A stretch of DNA of 64,000 bases from Haematobia irritans (GCF_050003625.1 NC_134398.1:107943822-108007821), one strand, 5' to 3'. Shown: positions 47,626 to 60,250, counted from the first letter of the stretch. The notes: generated by a model not told the origin, from the letters alone. A program made the numbers and translations.

Positions 47626-49088
47626 TTTTGTGTTATTTTTCTTTATAATTGCGCCTAACAACGACTTTGACTAATAAGATATATGTGTCTCTTTAGGGCG
47701 GTTCAGACATCTTGCGGCCGTATACAACAAAACGACAAACGATTCATTGTCCATGCTAAACTTGCGCTGTGTGGGTTGATAACCCGCATGAAAATTGTGG
47801 GTTGATAACCCGAATGAAAATTACAATTTTCATTGCGGCCGTATACGACAAAGCGACAAACGATTCATTGTCCGTGCTAAACTTGCGCTGTGTGGGTTGA
47901 TAACCCGAATGAAAATTGTAATTTTGAAAATTTTATTATTAGATTTTTTTTATTTTTATTAGAATTTTATTCAGTCAAAGTCGTTGTTAGGCGCAATTAT
48001 AAAGAAAAATAAAAAAGAAGTCCATCTTGCGGCCGTATACAACAAAGCGACAAACGATTCGTTGTCCGTGCTAAACTTGCGCTGTGTGGGTTGATAACCC
48101 GAATGAAAATAAGATATATGTGTCTCTTTAGGGCGGTTCAGACATCTTGCGGCCGTATACAACAAAACGACAAACGATTCATTGTCCATGCTAAACTTGC
48201 GCTGTGTGGGTTGACAATTTTCATTCGGGTTATCAACCCATACAGCGCAAGTTTAGCATGGACAATGAATCGTTTGTCGTTTTGTTGTATACGGCCGCAA
48301 GATGTCTGAACCGCCCTAAAGAGACACATATATCTTATCAGTCAAAGTCGTTGTTAGGCGCAATTATAAAGAAAAATAAAACAAAAAAGTCCATCTTGCG
48401 GCCGTATACAACAAAGCGACAAACGATTCATTGTCCATGCTAAACTTGCGCTGTGTGGGTTGATAACCCGAATGAAAATTACAATTGTCATTCGGGTTCT
48501 CAACCCACACAGCGCAAGTTTAGCATGGACAATGAATCGTTTGTCGTTTTGTTGTATACGGCCGCAAGATGTCTGAACCGCCCTAAAGAGACACATATAT
48601 CTTATTTTCATTCGGGTTATCAACCCACACAGCGCAAGTTTAGCACTGACAACGAATCGTTTGTCGCTTTGTTGTATACGGCCGCAAGATGGACTTCTTT
48701 TTTATTTTTCTTTATAATTGCGCCTAACAACGACTTTGACTGAATAAAATTCTAATAAAAATAAAAAAAATCTAATAATAAAATTTTCAAAATTACAATT
48801 TTCATTCGGGTTATCAACCCACACAGCGCAAGTTTAGCACGGACAATGAATCGTTTGTCGCTTTGTCGTATACGGCCGCAATGAAAATTGTAATTTTCAT
48901 TCGGGTTATCAACCCACAATTTTCATGCGGGTTATCAACCCACACAGCGCAAGTTTAGCATGGACAATGAATCGTTTGTCGTTTTGTTGTATACGGCCGC
49001 AAGATGTCTGAACCGCCCTAAAGAGACACATATATCTTATTAGTCAAAGTCGTTGTTAGGCGCAATTATAAAGAAAAATAAAACAAAA
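47626..49088. repeat. Foldback array segment between E1 copies 6 and 7
   Basis: Outer right arm of the palindrome to 48214, then array that resembles 37150-37806 (TAGCACTGACAACGAATCG is shared). A module at 48205-48235 is truncated to GGGTTGACAATTTTC at the exact point where palindrome symmetry ends. Confidence 0.9.
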
Positions 49089-49269
49089 CCAGTAAGGAAA
49101 GTCTAAAGTCGGGCGGGGCCGACTATATTATACCCTGCACCACATTGTAGATCTAAATTTTCGATACCATATCACATCCGTCAAATGTGTTTGGGGCTAT
49201 ATATAAAGGTTTGTCCCAAATACATACATTTAAATATCACTCGATCTGGAAGAATTTGATAGACTTCTA

Positions 49270-50203
49270 AAGGGTGATTTGTTAAGAGCTTGATAACTTT
49301 AAAAAAAAAAAAAACGCATAAAATTTGCAAAATCTCATCGGTTCTTTATTTGAAACGTTAGATTGGTCCATGACATTTACTTTTTGAAGATAATTTCATT
49401 TAAATGTTGACCGCGGCTGCGTCTTAGGTGGTCCATTCGGAAAGTCCAATTTTGGGCAACTTTTTCGAGCATTTCGGCCGGAATAGCCCGAATTTCTTCG
49501 GAAATGTTGTCTTCCAAAGCTGGAATAGTTGCTGGCTTATTTCTGTAGACTTTAGACTTGACGTAGCCCCACAAAAAATAGTCTAAAGGCGTCAAATCGC
49601 ATGATCTTGGTGGCCAACTTACCGGTCCATTTCTTGAGATGAATTGTTCTCCGAAGTTTTCCCTCAAAATGGCCATAGAATCGCGAGCTGTGTGGCATGT
49701 AGCGCCATCTTGTTGAAACCACATGTCAACCAAGTTCAGTTCTTCCATTTTTGGCAACAAAAAGTTTGTTAGCATCGAACGATAGCGATCGCCATTCACC
49801 GTAACGTTGCGTCCAACAGCATCTTTGAAAAAATACGGTCCAATGATTCCACCAGCGTACAAACCACACCAAACAGTGCATTTTTCGGGATGCATGGGCA
49901 GTTCTTGAACGGCTTCTGGTTGCTCTTCACTCCAAATGCGGCAATTTTGCTTATTTACGTAGCCATTCAACCAGAAATGAGCCTCATCGCTGAACAAAAT
50001 TTGTCGATAAAAAAGCGGATTTTCTGCCAACTTTTCTAGGGCCCATTCACTGAAAATTCGACGTTGTGGCTCGTTAGTAAGTCTATTCATGATGAAATGT
50101 CAAAGCATACTGAGCATCTTTCTCTTTGACACCATGTCTGAAATCCCACGTGATCTGTCAAATACTAATGCATGAAAATCCTAACCTCAAAAGAATCACC
50201 CTT
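49270..50203 (-). mobile_element. DD41D (rosa-like) mariner, internally deleted, copy 3, in E1
   Basis: 934 bp in reverse orientation. The uninterrupted E1 copies read GACTTCTACAAACTC. Here TA is duplicated (49268-49269, 50204-50205) around the element. This is a genuine second transposition event, since its flanks differ from those of copies 1 and 2. It keeps ATGGTGTCAAAG upstream of the frame, where copies 1 and 2 have lost one T (ATGGGTCAAAG). Confidence 0.95.
49377..50090 (-). CDS. DD41D mariner transposase lacking the DNA-binding domain (copy 3)
   Basis: 237 residues, with the same MNRLTNE / PQRRIF join and catalytic Asp35, Asp128 and Asp170. It has Tyr103, Phe172 and PAEMLEK, the state shared by at least one other copy at each variable site, so it is closest to the common ancestor. 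The deleted form was therefore already the form that moved, presumably with transposase supplied by a full-length element elsewhere. Confidence 0.85.
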   Translation of the reverse strand: MNRLTNEPQRRIFSEWALEKLAENPLFYRQILFSDEAHFWLNGYVNKQNCRIWSEEQPEAVQELPMHPEKCTVWCGLYAGGIIGPYFFKDAVGRNVTVNGDRYRSMLTNFLLPKMEELNLVDMWFQQDGATCHTARDSMAILRENFGEQFISRNGPVSWPPRSCDLTPLDYFLWGYVKSKVYRNKPATIPALEDNISEEIRAIPAEMLEKVAQNWTFRMDHLRRSRGQHLNEIIFKK

Positions 50204-51201
50204 TACAAACTCTATAGACCCAAAATTTAAGACGGCTAATGCACTAGGGTGGAACACAATGTTAGTAAAAAAATATGGGAAACATTTAAATCTGAAGCAA
50301 TTTTAAGGAAACTTTGCAGCAGTTTATTTAGGATTTATCGCTCGATATATATGTATTAGAAGTTTAGGAAAATTAGAGTCATTTTTACAAGTTTGCGACT
50401 AAGCAGTGACGATTTTACAAGGAAATTGTTGGTATTTTGACCATTTTTGTCGAAATCAGAAAAACATATATATGGAAGATATATCTAAATCTGAACCGAT
50501 TTCAATTAAATTTGGCACGCATAACAACAATGCTAATTATACTCTCTGTGCAAAATTTCAACTAAATCGGAGTTAAAAATTGGCCTCTGTGGTCATATGA
50601 GTGGAAATCGGGCGAAAGCTATATATGGGAGATATATCTAAATCTGAACCGATTTCAACCAAATTTGGCACGCATAGCTACAATGCTAATTCTACTCCCT
50701 TTGCAAAATTTCAACTAAATCGGAGCAAAAAATTGGCCTCTGTGGTCATATGAGTGCAAATCGGGGGAAAGTTATATATGGGAGATATATCCAAATCTGA
50801 ACCGATTTCAACCAAATTTAGCACGCATAGTTTCAATGCTAATTCTACTCCCTGTGCAAAATTTCAACCAAATCGGAGTTAAAAAATTGGCCTCTTTGGG
50901 CAAATGAGTGTAAATCGGGCGAAAGCTATATATGAGAGCTATATCTAAATCTGAACCGATTTGGCTGGTATTTTGCAAGTTTTTCGAGACCCATAAAATA
51001 TTCGGATGTACGGAATTTGAGGAAGATCGGTTGATATACACGCCAATTATGACCAGATCGGCGAAAAATATATATGGCAGCTATATCTAAATCTGAACCG
51101 ATTTTTTCCAAAATCAATAGGGATCGTCTTTGAGCCGAAACAGGACCCTATACCAAATTTTAGGACAATCGGACTAAAACTGCGAGCTGTACTTTGCACA
51201 C

Positions 51202-52504
51202 ATTGTCCGTGCTAAACTTGCGCTGTGTGGGTTGATAACCCGAATGAAAATTGTAATTTTCATTCGGGTTATCAACCCACATTTTTCATTCGGGTTATCA
51301 ACCCACACAGCGCAAGTTTAGCACGGACAACGAATCGTTTGTCGCTTTGTTATATACGGCCGCAAGATGGACTGTTTTTGTTTTATTTTTCTTTATAATT
51401 GCGCCTAACAAAGACTTTGACTAATAAGATATATGTGTCTCTTTAGGGCGGTTCAGACATCTTGCGGCCGTATACAACAAAACGACAAACGATTCATTAT
51501 CCATGCTAAACTTGCGCTGTGTGGGTTGATAACCCGAATGAAAATTACAATTCACAATTTTCATGCGGGTTATCAACCCACACAGCGCAAGTTTAGCATG
51601 TACAATGAATCGTTTGTCGTTTTGTTGTATATGGCCGCAAGATGTCTGAACCGCCCTAAAGAGACACATATATCTTATTAGTGAAAGTCGTTGTTAGGCG
51701 CAATTATAAAAAAAAAAACAAAAAAAGTCCATCTCCGGTTTTGGTGAATCAGAGCCAATTGAAAATTTTATTATTAGATTTTTTTATTTTTATTAGAATT
51801 TGACAACCCGATTGAAAATTACAATTTTCATTCGGGTTCTCAACCCACACAGCGCAAGTTTAGCACGGACAATGAATCGTTTGTCGCTTTGTCGTATACG
51901 GCCGCAAGATGGACTTCTTTTTTTATTTTTCTTTATAATTGCGCCTAACAACGACTTTGACTGAATAAAATTCTAATAAAAATAAAAAAAATCTAATAAT
52001 AAAATTTTCAAAATTACAATTTTCATTCGGGTTATCAACCCACACAGCGCAAGTTTAGCACGGACAACGAATCGTTTGTCGCTTTGTTGTATACGGCCGC
52101 AAGATGGACTTCTTTTTTTATTTTTCTTTATAATTGCGCCTAACAACGACTTTGACTGAATAAAATTCTAATAAAAATAAAAAAAATCTAATAATAAAAT
52201 TTTCAAAATTACAATTTTCATTCGGGTTATCAACCCACACAGCGCAAGTTTAGCACGGACAATGAATCGTTTGTCGCTTTGTCGTATACGGCCGCAATGA
52301 AAATTGTAATTTTCATTCGGGTTATCAACCCACAATTTTCATGCGGGTTATCAACCCACACAGCGCAAGTTTAGCATGGACAATGAATCGTTTGTCGTTT
52401 TGTTGTATACGGCCGCAAGATGTCTGAACCGTCCTAAAGAGACACATATATCTTATTAGTCAAAGTCGTTGTTAGGCGCAATTATAAAGAAAAATAAAAC
52501 AAAA
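51202..52504. repeat. Foldback array segment between E1 copies 7 and 8
   Basis: Includes full linker 2 at 51725-51810 and a local tandem repeat of about 185 bp (GACTTCTTTTTTTATTTTTC at 51912 and again about 52108), each followed by the short linker-2 form. Confidence 0.9.
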
Positions 52505-53861
52505 CCAGTAAGGAAAGTCTAAAGTCGGGCGGGGCCGACTATATTATACCCTGCACCACATTGTAGATCTAAATTTTCGATACCATATCACATCCGTCAA
52601 ATGTGTTTGGGGCTATATATAAAGGTTTGTCCCAAATAAATACATACATTTAAATATCACTCGATCTGGAAGAATTTGATAGACTTCTACAAACTCTATA
52701 GACCCAAAATTTAAGACGGCTAATGCACTAGGGTGGAACACAATGTTAGTAAAAAAATATGGGAAACATTTAAATCTGAAGCAATTTTAAGGAAACTTTG
52801 CAGCAGTTTATTTAGGATTTATCGCTCGATATATATGTATTAGAAGTTTAGGAAAATTAGAGTCATTTTTACAAGTTTGCGACTAAGCAGTGGCGATTTT
52901 ACAAGGAAATTGTTGGTATTTTGACCATTTTTGTCGAAATCAGAAAAACATATATATGGGAGATATATCTAAATCTGAACCGATTTCAACTAAATTTGGC
53001 ACGCATAACAACAATGCTAATTATACTCTCTGTGCAAAATTTCAACTAAATCGGAGTTAAAAATTGGCCTCTGTGGTCATATGAGTGTAAATCGGGCGAA
53101 AGCTATATATGGGAGATATATCTAAATCTGAACCGATTTCAACCAAATTTGGCACGCATAGCTACAATGCTAATTCTACTCCCTTTGCAAAATTTCAACT
53201 AAATCGGAGCAAAAAATTGGCCTCTGTGGTCATATGAGTGCAAATCGGGGGAAAGTTATATATGGGAGATATATCCAAATCTGAACCGATTTCAACCAAA
53301 TTTAGCACGCATAGTTTCAATGCTAATTCTACTCCCTGTGCAAAATTTCAACCAAATCGGAGTTAAAAAATTGGCCTCTTTGGGCAAATGAGTGTAAATC
53401 GGGCGAAAGCTATATATGAGAGCTATATCTAAATCTGAACCGATTTGGCTGGTATTTTGCAAGTTTTTCGAGACCCATAAAATATTCGGATGTACGGAAT
53501 TTGAGGAAGATCGGTTGATATACACGCCAATTATGACCAGATCGGCGAAAAATATATATGGCAGCTATATCTAAATCTGAACCGATTTTTTCCAAAATCA
53601 ATAGGGATCGTCTTTGAGCCGAAACAGGACCCTATACCAAATTTTAGGACAATCGGACTAAAACTGCGAGCTGTACTTTGCACACAAAAATACATCAACA
53701 GACAGACAGACGGACAGACGGACATCGCTAAATCGACTCAGAATTTAATTCTAAGCCGATCCGTATACTAAAAGGTTGGTCTATGATTACTCCTTCTTGG
53801 CGTTACATACAAATGCACAAACTTATTATACCCTGTACCACAGTAGTGGTGAAGGGTATAA
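52505..53861 (+). mobile_element. INE-1-like element E1, copy 8, full length (reference copy)
   Basis: After CTTTGCACAC it continues with a (GACA/GACG) run (CAGACAGACAGACGGACAGA), ATCGCTAAATCGACTCAG, then the terminal hairpin TTATACCCTGTACCAC..GTGGTGAAGGGTATAA. TTATACCCTGCACCAC near the left end is the inverted counterpart of that terminus. Subterminal inverted repeats, a variable GACG-type tandem run, the ATCGACTC block and a terminal stem-loop are the INE-1/DINE-1 layout known from Drosophila. Both edges lie in the A run of linker 1 (AAACAAAA / AAAGTCCATC), with little or no target loss. Confidence 0.78.
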
Positions 53862-54413
53862 AAAGTCCATCTTGCGGCCGTATACAACAAAGCGACAAAC
53901 GATTCATTGTCCATGCTAAACTTGCGCTGTCCATGCTAAACTTACAATTGTCATTCGGGTTCTCAACCCACACAGCGCAAGTTTAGCACGGACAATGAAT
54001 CGTTTGTCGCTTTGTCGTATACGGCCGCAAGTGGTCTGAACCGCGCTAAAGAGACATATAAATCTTATAAGTCAAAGTCGTTGTTAGGCGCAATTATAAA
54101 GAAACATAAAACAAAAAAATCCATCTTGCGGCCGTATACAACAAAGCGACAAACGATTCGTTGTCCGTGCTAAACTTGCGCTGTGTGGCATATATAAAGA
54201 GACATATATATCTTATAAGTCAAAGTCGTTGTTAGGCGCAATTATAAAGAAAAATAAAACAAAAAAAGTCCATCTTGCGGCCGTATACAACAAAGCGACA
54301 AACGATTCGTTGTCCGTGCTAAACTTGCCCTGTGTGGGTTGATAACCCGAATGAAAATTGTAATTTTGAAAATTTTATTATTAGATTTTTTTTATTTTTA
54401 TTAGTATTTTATT
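53862..54413. repeat. Short foldback array segment
   Basis: Contains a stutter (GCGCTGTCCATGCTAAACTT at about 53924) and the truncated TGTGGCATATATAAAG junction shared with 32222 and 36565. It ends in a short linker 2 with the private variant ATTAGTATTTTATTC (54400-54413). Confidence 0.88.
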
Positions 54414-55671
54414 CATCCGTCAAATGTGTTTGGGGCTATATATAAAGGTTTGTCCCAAATACATACATTTAAATATCACTCGATCTGGAAGAATTTGATA
54501 GACTTCTACAAACTCTATAGACCCAAAATTTAAGACGGCTAATGCACTAGGGTGGAACACAATGTTAGTAAAAAAATATGGGAAACATTTAAATCTGAAG
54601 CAATTTTAAGGAAACTTTGCAGCAGTTTATTTAGGATTTATCGCTCGATATATATGTATTAGAAGTTTAGGAAAATTAGAGTCATTTTTACAAGTTTGCG
54701 ACTAAGCAGTGGCGATTTTACAAGGAAATTGTTGGTATTTTGACCATTTTTGTCGAAATCAGAAAAACATATATATGGGAGATATATCTAAATCTGAACC
54801 GATTTCAACTAAATTTGGCACGCATAACAACAATGCTAATTATACTCTCTGTGCAAAATTTCAACTAAATCGGAGTTAAAAATTGGCCTCTGTGGTCATA
54901 TGAGTGTAAATCGGGCGAAAGCTATATATGGGAGATATATCTAAATCTGAACCGATTTCAACCAAATTTGGCACGCATAGCTACAATGCTAATTCTACTC
55001 CCTTTGCAAAATTTCAACTAAATCGGAGCAAAAAATTGGCCTCTGTGGTCATATGAGTGCAAATCGGGGGAAAGTTATATATGGGAGATATATCCAAATC
55101 TGAACCGATTTCAACCAAATTTAGCACGCATAGTTTCAATGCTAATTCTACTCCCTGTGCAAAATTTCAACCAAATCGGAGTTAAAAAATTGGCCTCTTT
55201 GGGCAAATGAGTGTAAATCGGGCGAAAGCTATATATGAGAGCTATATCTAAATCTGAACCGATTTGGCTGGTATTTTGCAAGTTTTTCGAGACCCATAAA
55301 ATATTCGGATGTACGGAATTTGAGGAAGATCGGTTGATATACACGCCAATTATGACCAGATCGGCGAAAAATATATATGGCAGCTATATCTAAATCTGAA
55401 CCGATTTTTTCCAAAATCAATAGGGATCGTCTTTGAGCCGAAACAGGACCCTATACCAAATTTTAGGACAATCGGACTAAAACTGCGAGCTGTACTTTGC
55501 ACACAAAAATACATCAACAGACAGACAGACGGACATCGCTAAATCGACTCAGAATTTAATTCTAAGCCGATCCGTATACTAAAAGGTTGGTCTATGATTA
55601 CCCCTTCTTGGCGTTACATACAAATGCACAAACTTATTATACCCTGTACCACAGTAGTGGTGAAGGGTATA
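54414..55671 (+). mobile_element. INE-1-like element E1, copy 9, 5'-truncated
   Basis: Lacks the first ~87 bp, starting at ATCCGTCAAATG directly after the linker-2 fragment. The 3' end is complete, with CAGACAGACAGACGGACATC (one repeat fewer than copy 8) and the terminal hairpin. Confidence 0.8.
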
Positions 55672-57046
55672 AAAAGTCCATCTTGCGGCCGTATACAACA
55701 AAGCGACAAACGATTCATTGTCCATGCTAAACTTGCGCTGTGTGGGTTGATAACCCGAATGAAAAATGTGGGTTGACAACCCGATTGAAAATTACAATTT
55801 TCATTGCGGCCGTATACGACAAAGCGACAAACGATTCATTGTCCGTGCTAAACTTGCGCTGTGTGGGTTGATAACCCGAATGAAAATTGTAATTTTCATT
55901 CGGGTTATCAACCCACATTTTTCATTCGGGTTATCAACCCACACAGCGCAAGTTTAGCACGGACAACGAATCGTTTGTCGCTTTGTTGTATACGGCCGCA
56001 AGATGGACTTTTTTGTTTTATTTTTCTTTATAATTGCGCCTAACAACGACTTTGACTTATAAGATATATATGTCTCTTTAGCGCGGTTCAGACCACTTGC
56101 GGCCGTATACGACAAAGCGACAAACGATTCATTGTCCGTGGTAAACTTGCGCTGTGTGGGTTGAGAACCCGAATGAAAATTGTAATTTTCAATCGGGTTG
56201 TCAACCCACATTTTTCATTCGGGTTATCAACCCACACAGCGCAAGTTTAGCATGGACAATGAATCGTTTGTCGCTTTGTTGTATACGGCCGCAAGATGGA
56301 CTGTTTTTGTTGTATACGGCCGCAAGATGGACTTTTTTTGTTTTATTTTTCTTTATAATTGCGCCTAACAACGACTTTGACTTATAAGATATATATGTCT
56401 CTTTAGCGTGGTTCAGACCACTTGCGGCCGTATACGACAAAGCGACAAACGATTCATTGTCCGTGCTAAACTTGCGCTGTGTGGGTTGATAACCCGAATG
56501 AAAACTGTGTGGGTTGACAACCCGATTGAAAATTACAATTTTCATTCGGGTTCTCAACCCACACAGCGCAAGTTTACCACGGACAATGAATCGTTTGTCG
56601 CTTTGTCGTATACGGCCGCAAGTGGTCTGAACCGCGCTAAAGAGACATATATATCTTATAAGTCAAAGTCGTTGTTAGGCGCAATTATAAAGAAAAATAA
56701 AACAAAAAAGTCCATCTTGCGGCCGTATACAACAAAGCGACAAACGATTCGTTGTCCGTGCTAAACTTGCGCTGTGTGGGTTGATAACCCGAATGAAAAA
56801 TGTGGGTTGATAACCCGAATGAAAATTACAATTTTCATTCGGGTTATCAACCCACACAGCGCAAGTTTAGCACGGACAATGAATCGTTTGTCGCTTTGTC
56901 GTATACGGCCGCAATGAAAATTGTAATTTTCAATCGGGTTGTCAACCCACATTTTTCATTCGGGTTATCAACCCACACAGCGCAAGTTTAGCATGGACAA
57001 TGAATCGTTTGTCGCTTTGTTGTATACGGCCGCAAGATGGACTTTT
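55672..57046. repeat. Foldback array inside the 3.9-kb palindrome
   Basis: Spacer and inner arms. It includes a doubled gamma end (GACTGTTTTTGTTGTATACG at about 56301), also seen at 45889 and 63602. Confidence 0.9.
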
Positions 57047-58390
57047 TATACCCTTCACCACTACTGTGGTACAGGGTATAATAAGTTTGTGCATTTGTAT
57101 GTAACGCCAAGAAGGGGTAATCATAGACCAACCTTTTAGTATACGGATCGGCTTAGAATTAAATTCTGAGTCGATTTAGCGATGTCCGTCTGTCTGTCTG
57201 TTGATGTATTTTTGTGTGCAAAGTACAGCTCGCAGTTTTAGTCCGATTGTCCTAAAATTTGGTATAGGGTCCTGTTTCGGCTCAAAGACGATCCCTATTG
57301 ATTTTGGAAAAAATCGGTTCAGATTTAGATATAGCTGCCATATATATTTTTCGCCGATCTGGTCATAATTGGCGTGTATATCAACCGATCTTCCTCAAAT
57401 TCCGTACATCCGAATATTTTATGGGTCTCGAAAAACTTGCAAAATACCAGCCAAATCGGTTCAGATTTAGATATAGCTCTCATATATAGCTTTCGCCCGA
57501 TTTACACTCATTTGCCCAAAGAGGCCAATTTTTTAACTCCGATTTGGTTGAAATTTTGCACAGGGAGTAGAATTAGCATTGAAACTATGCGTGCTAAATT
57601 TGGTTGAAATCGGTTCAGATTTGGATATATCTCCCATATATAACTTTCCCCCGATTTGCACTCATATGACCACAGAGGCCAATTTTTTGCTCCGATTTAG
57701 TTGAAATTTTGCAAAGGGAGTAGAATTAGCATTGTAGCTATGCGTGCCAAATTTGGTTGAAATCGGTTCAGATTTAGATATATCTCCCATATATAGCTTT
57801 CGCCCGATTTACACTCATATGACCACAGAGGCCAATTTTTAACTCCGATTTAGTTGAAATTTTGCACAGAGAGTATAATTAGCATTGTTGTTATGCGTGC
57901 CAAATTTAGTTGAAATCGGTTCAGATTTAGATATATCTCCCATATATATGTTTTTCTGATTTCGACAAAAATGGTCAAAATACCAACAATTTCCTTGTAA
58001 AATCGCCACTGCTTAGTCGCAAACTTGTAAAAATGACTCTAATTTTCCTAAACTTCTAATACATATATATCGAGCGATAAATCCTAAATAAACTGCTGCA
58101 AAGTTTCCTTAAAATTGCTTCAGATTTAAATGTTTCCCATATTTTTTTACTAACATTGTGTTCCACCCTAGTGCATTAGCCGTCTTAAATTTTGGGTCTA
58201 TAGAGTTTGTAGAAGTCTATCAAATTCTTCCAGATCGAGTGATATTTAAATGTATGTATTTGGGACAAACCTTTATATATAGCCCCAAACACATTTGACG
58301 GATGTGATATGGTATCGAAAATTTAGATCTACAATGTGGTGCAGGGTATAATATAGTCGGCCCCGCCCGACTTTAGACTTTCCTTACTGG
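57047..58390 (-). mobile_element. INE-1-like element E1, copy 10, full length
   Basis: Reverse orientation with both ends complete: the terminal hairpin at about 57048-57083 and ACTGG at 58386-58390. It is the mirror of copy 9. Confidence 0.82.
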
Positions 58391-60006
58391 TTTTGTTTTA
58401 TTTTTCTTTATAATTGCGCCTAACAACGACTTTGACTAATAAGATATATGTGTCTCTTTAGGGCGGTTCAGACATCTTGCGGCCGTATACAACAAAACGA
58501 CAAACGATTCATTGTCCATGCTAAACTTGCGCTGTGTGGGTTGATAACCCGCATGAAAATTGTGGGTTGATAACCCGAATGAAAATTACAATTTTCATTG
58601 CGGCCGTATACGACAAAGCGACAAACGATTCATTGTCCGTGCTAAACTTGCGCTGTGTGGGTTGATAACCCGAATGAAAATTGTAATTTTGAAAATTTTA
58701 TTATTAGATTTTTTTTATTTTTATTAGTATTTTATTCAGTCAAAGTCGTTGTTAGGCGCAATTATAAAGAAAAATAAAAAAAGAAGTCCATCTTGCGGCC
58801 GTATACAACAAAGCGACAAACGATTCGTTGTCCGTGCTAAACTTGCGCTGTGTGGGTTGATAACCCGAATGAAAAATGTGGGTTGATAACCCGAATGAAA
58901 ATAAGATATATGTGTCTCTTTAGGGCGGTTCAGATATCTTGCGGCCGTATACAACAAAACGACAAACGATTCATTGTCCATGCTAAACTTGCGCTGTGTG
59001 GGTTGATAACCCGAATGAAAATTGTAATTTTCAATCGGGTTGTCAACCCACACAGTTTTCATTCGGGTTATCAACCCACACAGCGCAAGTTTAGCACGGA
59101 CAATGAATCGTTTGTCGCTTTGTCGTATACGGCCGCAAGTGGTCTGAACCACGCTAAAGAGACATATATATCTTATAAGTCAAAGTCGTTGTTAGGCGCA
59201 ATTATAAAGAAAAATAAAACAAAAAAATCCATCTTGCGGCCGTATACAACAAAGCGACAAACGATTCGTTGTCCGTGCTAAACTTGCGCTGTGTGGGTTG
59301 AGAACCCGAATGAAAATTGTAATTTTCATTCGGGTTATCAACCCACATTTTTCATTCGGGTTATCAACCCACACAGCGCAAGTTTAGCGCATGAAAATTA
59401 CAATTTTCATGCGGGTTATCAACCCACACAGCGCAAGTTTAGCACGGACAATGAATCGTTTGTCGCTTTGTCGTATACGGCCGCAAGTGGTCTGAACCGC
59501 GCTAAAGAGACACATATATCTTATTTTCATTCGGGTTATCAACCCACATTTTTCATTCGGGTTATCAACCCACACAGCGCAAGTTTAGCACGGACAACGA
59601 ATCGTTTGTCGCTTTGTTGTATACGGCCGCAAGTGGTCTGAACCACGCTAAAGAGACATATATATCTTATAAGTCAAAGTCGTTGTTAGGCGCAATTATA
59701 AAGAAAAATAAAACAAAAAAATCCATCTTGCGGCCGTATACAACAAAGCGACAAACGATTCGTTGTCCGTGCTAAACTTGCGCTGTGTGGGTTGATAACC
59801 CGAATGAAAAATGTGGGTTGACAACCCGATTGAAAATTACAATTTTCATTCGGGTTCTCAACACACACAGCGCAAGTTTAGCACGGACAATGAATCGTTT
59901 GTCGCTTTGTCGTATACGGCCGCAAGTGGTCTGAACCGCGCTAAAGAGACATATATATCAAAGTCAAAGTCGTTGTTAGGCGCAATTATAAAGAAATATA
60001 AAACAA
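58391..60006. repeat. Foldback array segment
   Basis: Short linker 2 at 58681-58738 carries the same private ATTAGTATTTTATTC as 54400-54413. Around 59385 a module is joined at TTTAGCGCATGAAAATTACA, a junction repeated at 63084. Confidence 0.9.
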
Positions 60007-60250
60007 ACAAGTATATACGGCCGTAAGTTCGGCCAGGCCGAAGCTTATGTACCCTCCATCATGGATTGCGTAGAAACTTCTTCTAAACACTGCCATCCAT
60101 AATTGAATTACTTAAGTTGCGGTAACGCTTGCCGATGGCAAGGTATCTTAAAACCTCCTAACACCATCTTCTAAATTGTATGTAAGTCTATACGTGGTAT
60201 ATATTAAATCAAACAAGATCGATCCAATACGTATATAATTCAGTTTGACA

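Larger units (their letters stand above)
42627..48214. repeat. Large palindrome, ~5.6 kb, arms ~2.7 kb
   Basis: Mirror positions sum to 90,841 throughout: 43220 pairs with 47621, 42865 with 47976, and the E1 ends 44392 and 46449. The arms include a complete E1 copy each plus array on both sides. Symmetry breaks inside at about 45331 and 45510, leaving a ~178-bp asymmetric spacer, and outside at 42627 and 48214. The arms are not identical: 46619-46670 has AAACGATCTTCCTCAAAATC where the left arm predicts CAACCGATCTTCCTCAAATT. Confidence 0.92.
49089..51201 (+). mobile_element. INE-1-like element E1, copy 7, split by a mariner
   Basis: E1 sequence 49089-49269 and 50204-51201, interrupted by 49270-50203. 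It ends with the truncated CTTTGCACAC / ATTGTCCGTGC junction and shares private variants with copy 3. Confidence 0.85.
54414..58303. repeat. Large palindrome, ~3.9 kb, arms ~1.8 kb
   Basis: Mirror positions sum to 112,718: 55111 pairs with 57607, 55594 with 57124, and 55954 with 56764. Each arm has most of an E1 copy with its terminal hairpin plus array. The spacer is about 56212-56506 (~295 bp). The left arm begins inside E1 (ATCCGTCAAATG), while the right arm's E1 runs on to its complete end at 58390. The left edge is thus the breakpoint. Confidence 0.9.

Noticed and set aside
42627..48214. Palindrome as a pure assembly or fold-back read artefact
   Set aside because: Not fully excluded, but the arms differ by substitutions and the spacer is asymmetric, which a single-molecule fold-back would not give. 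Long reads are still needed.
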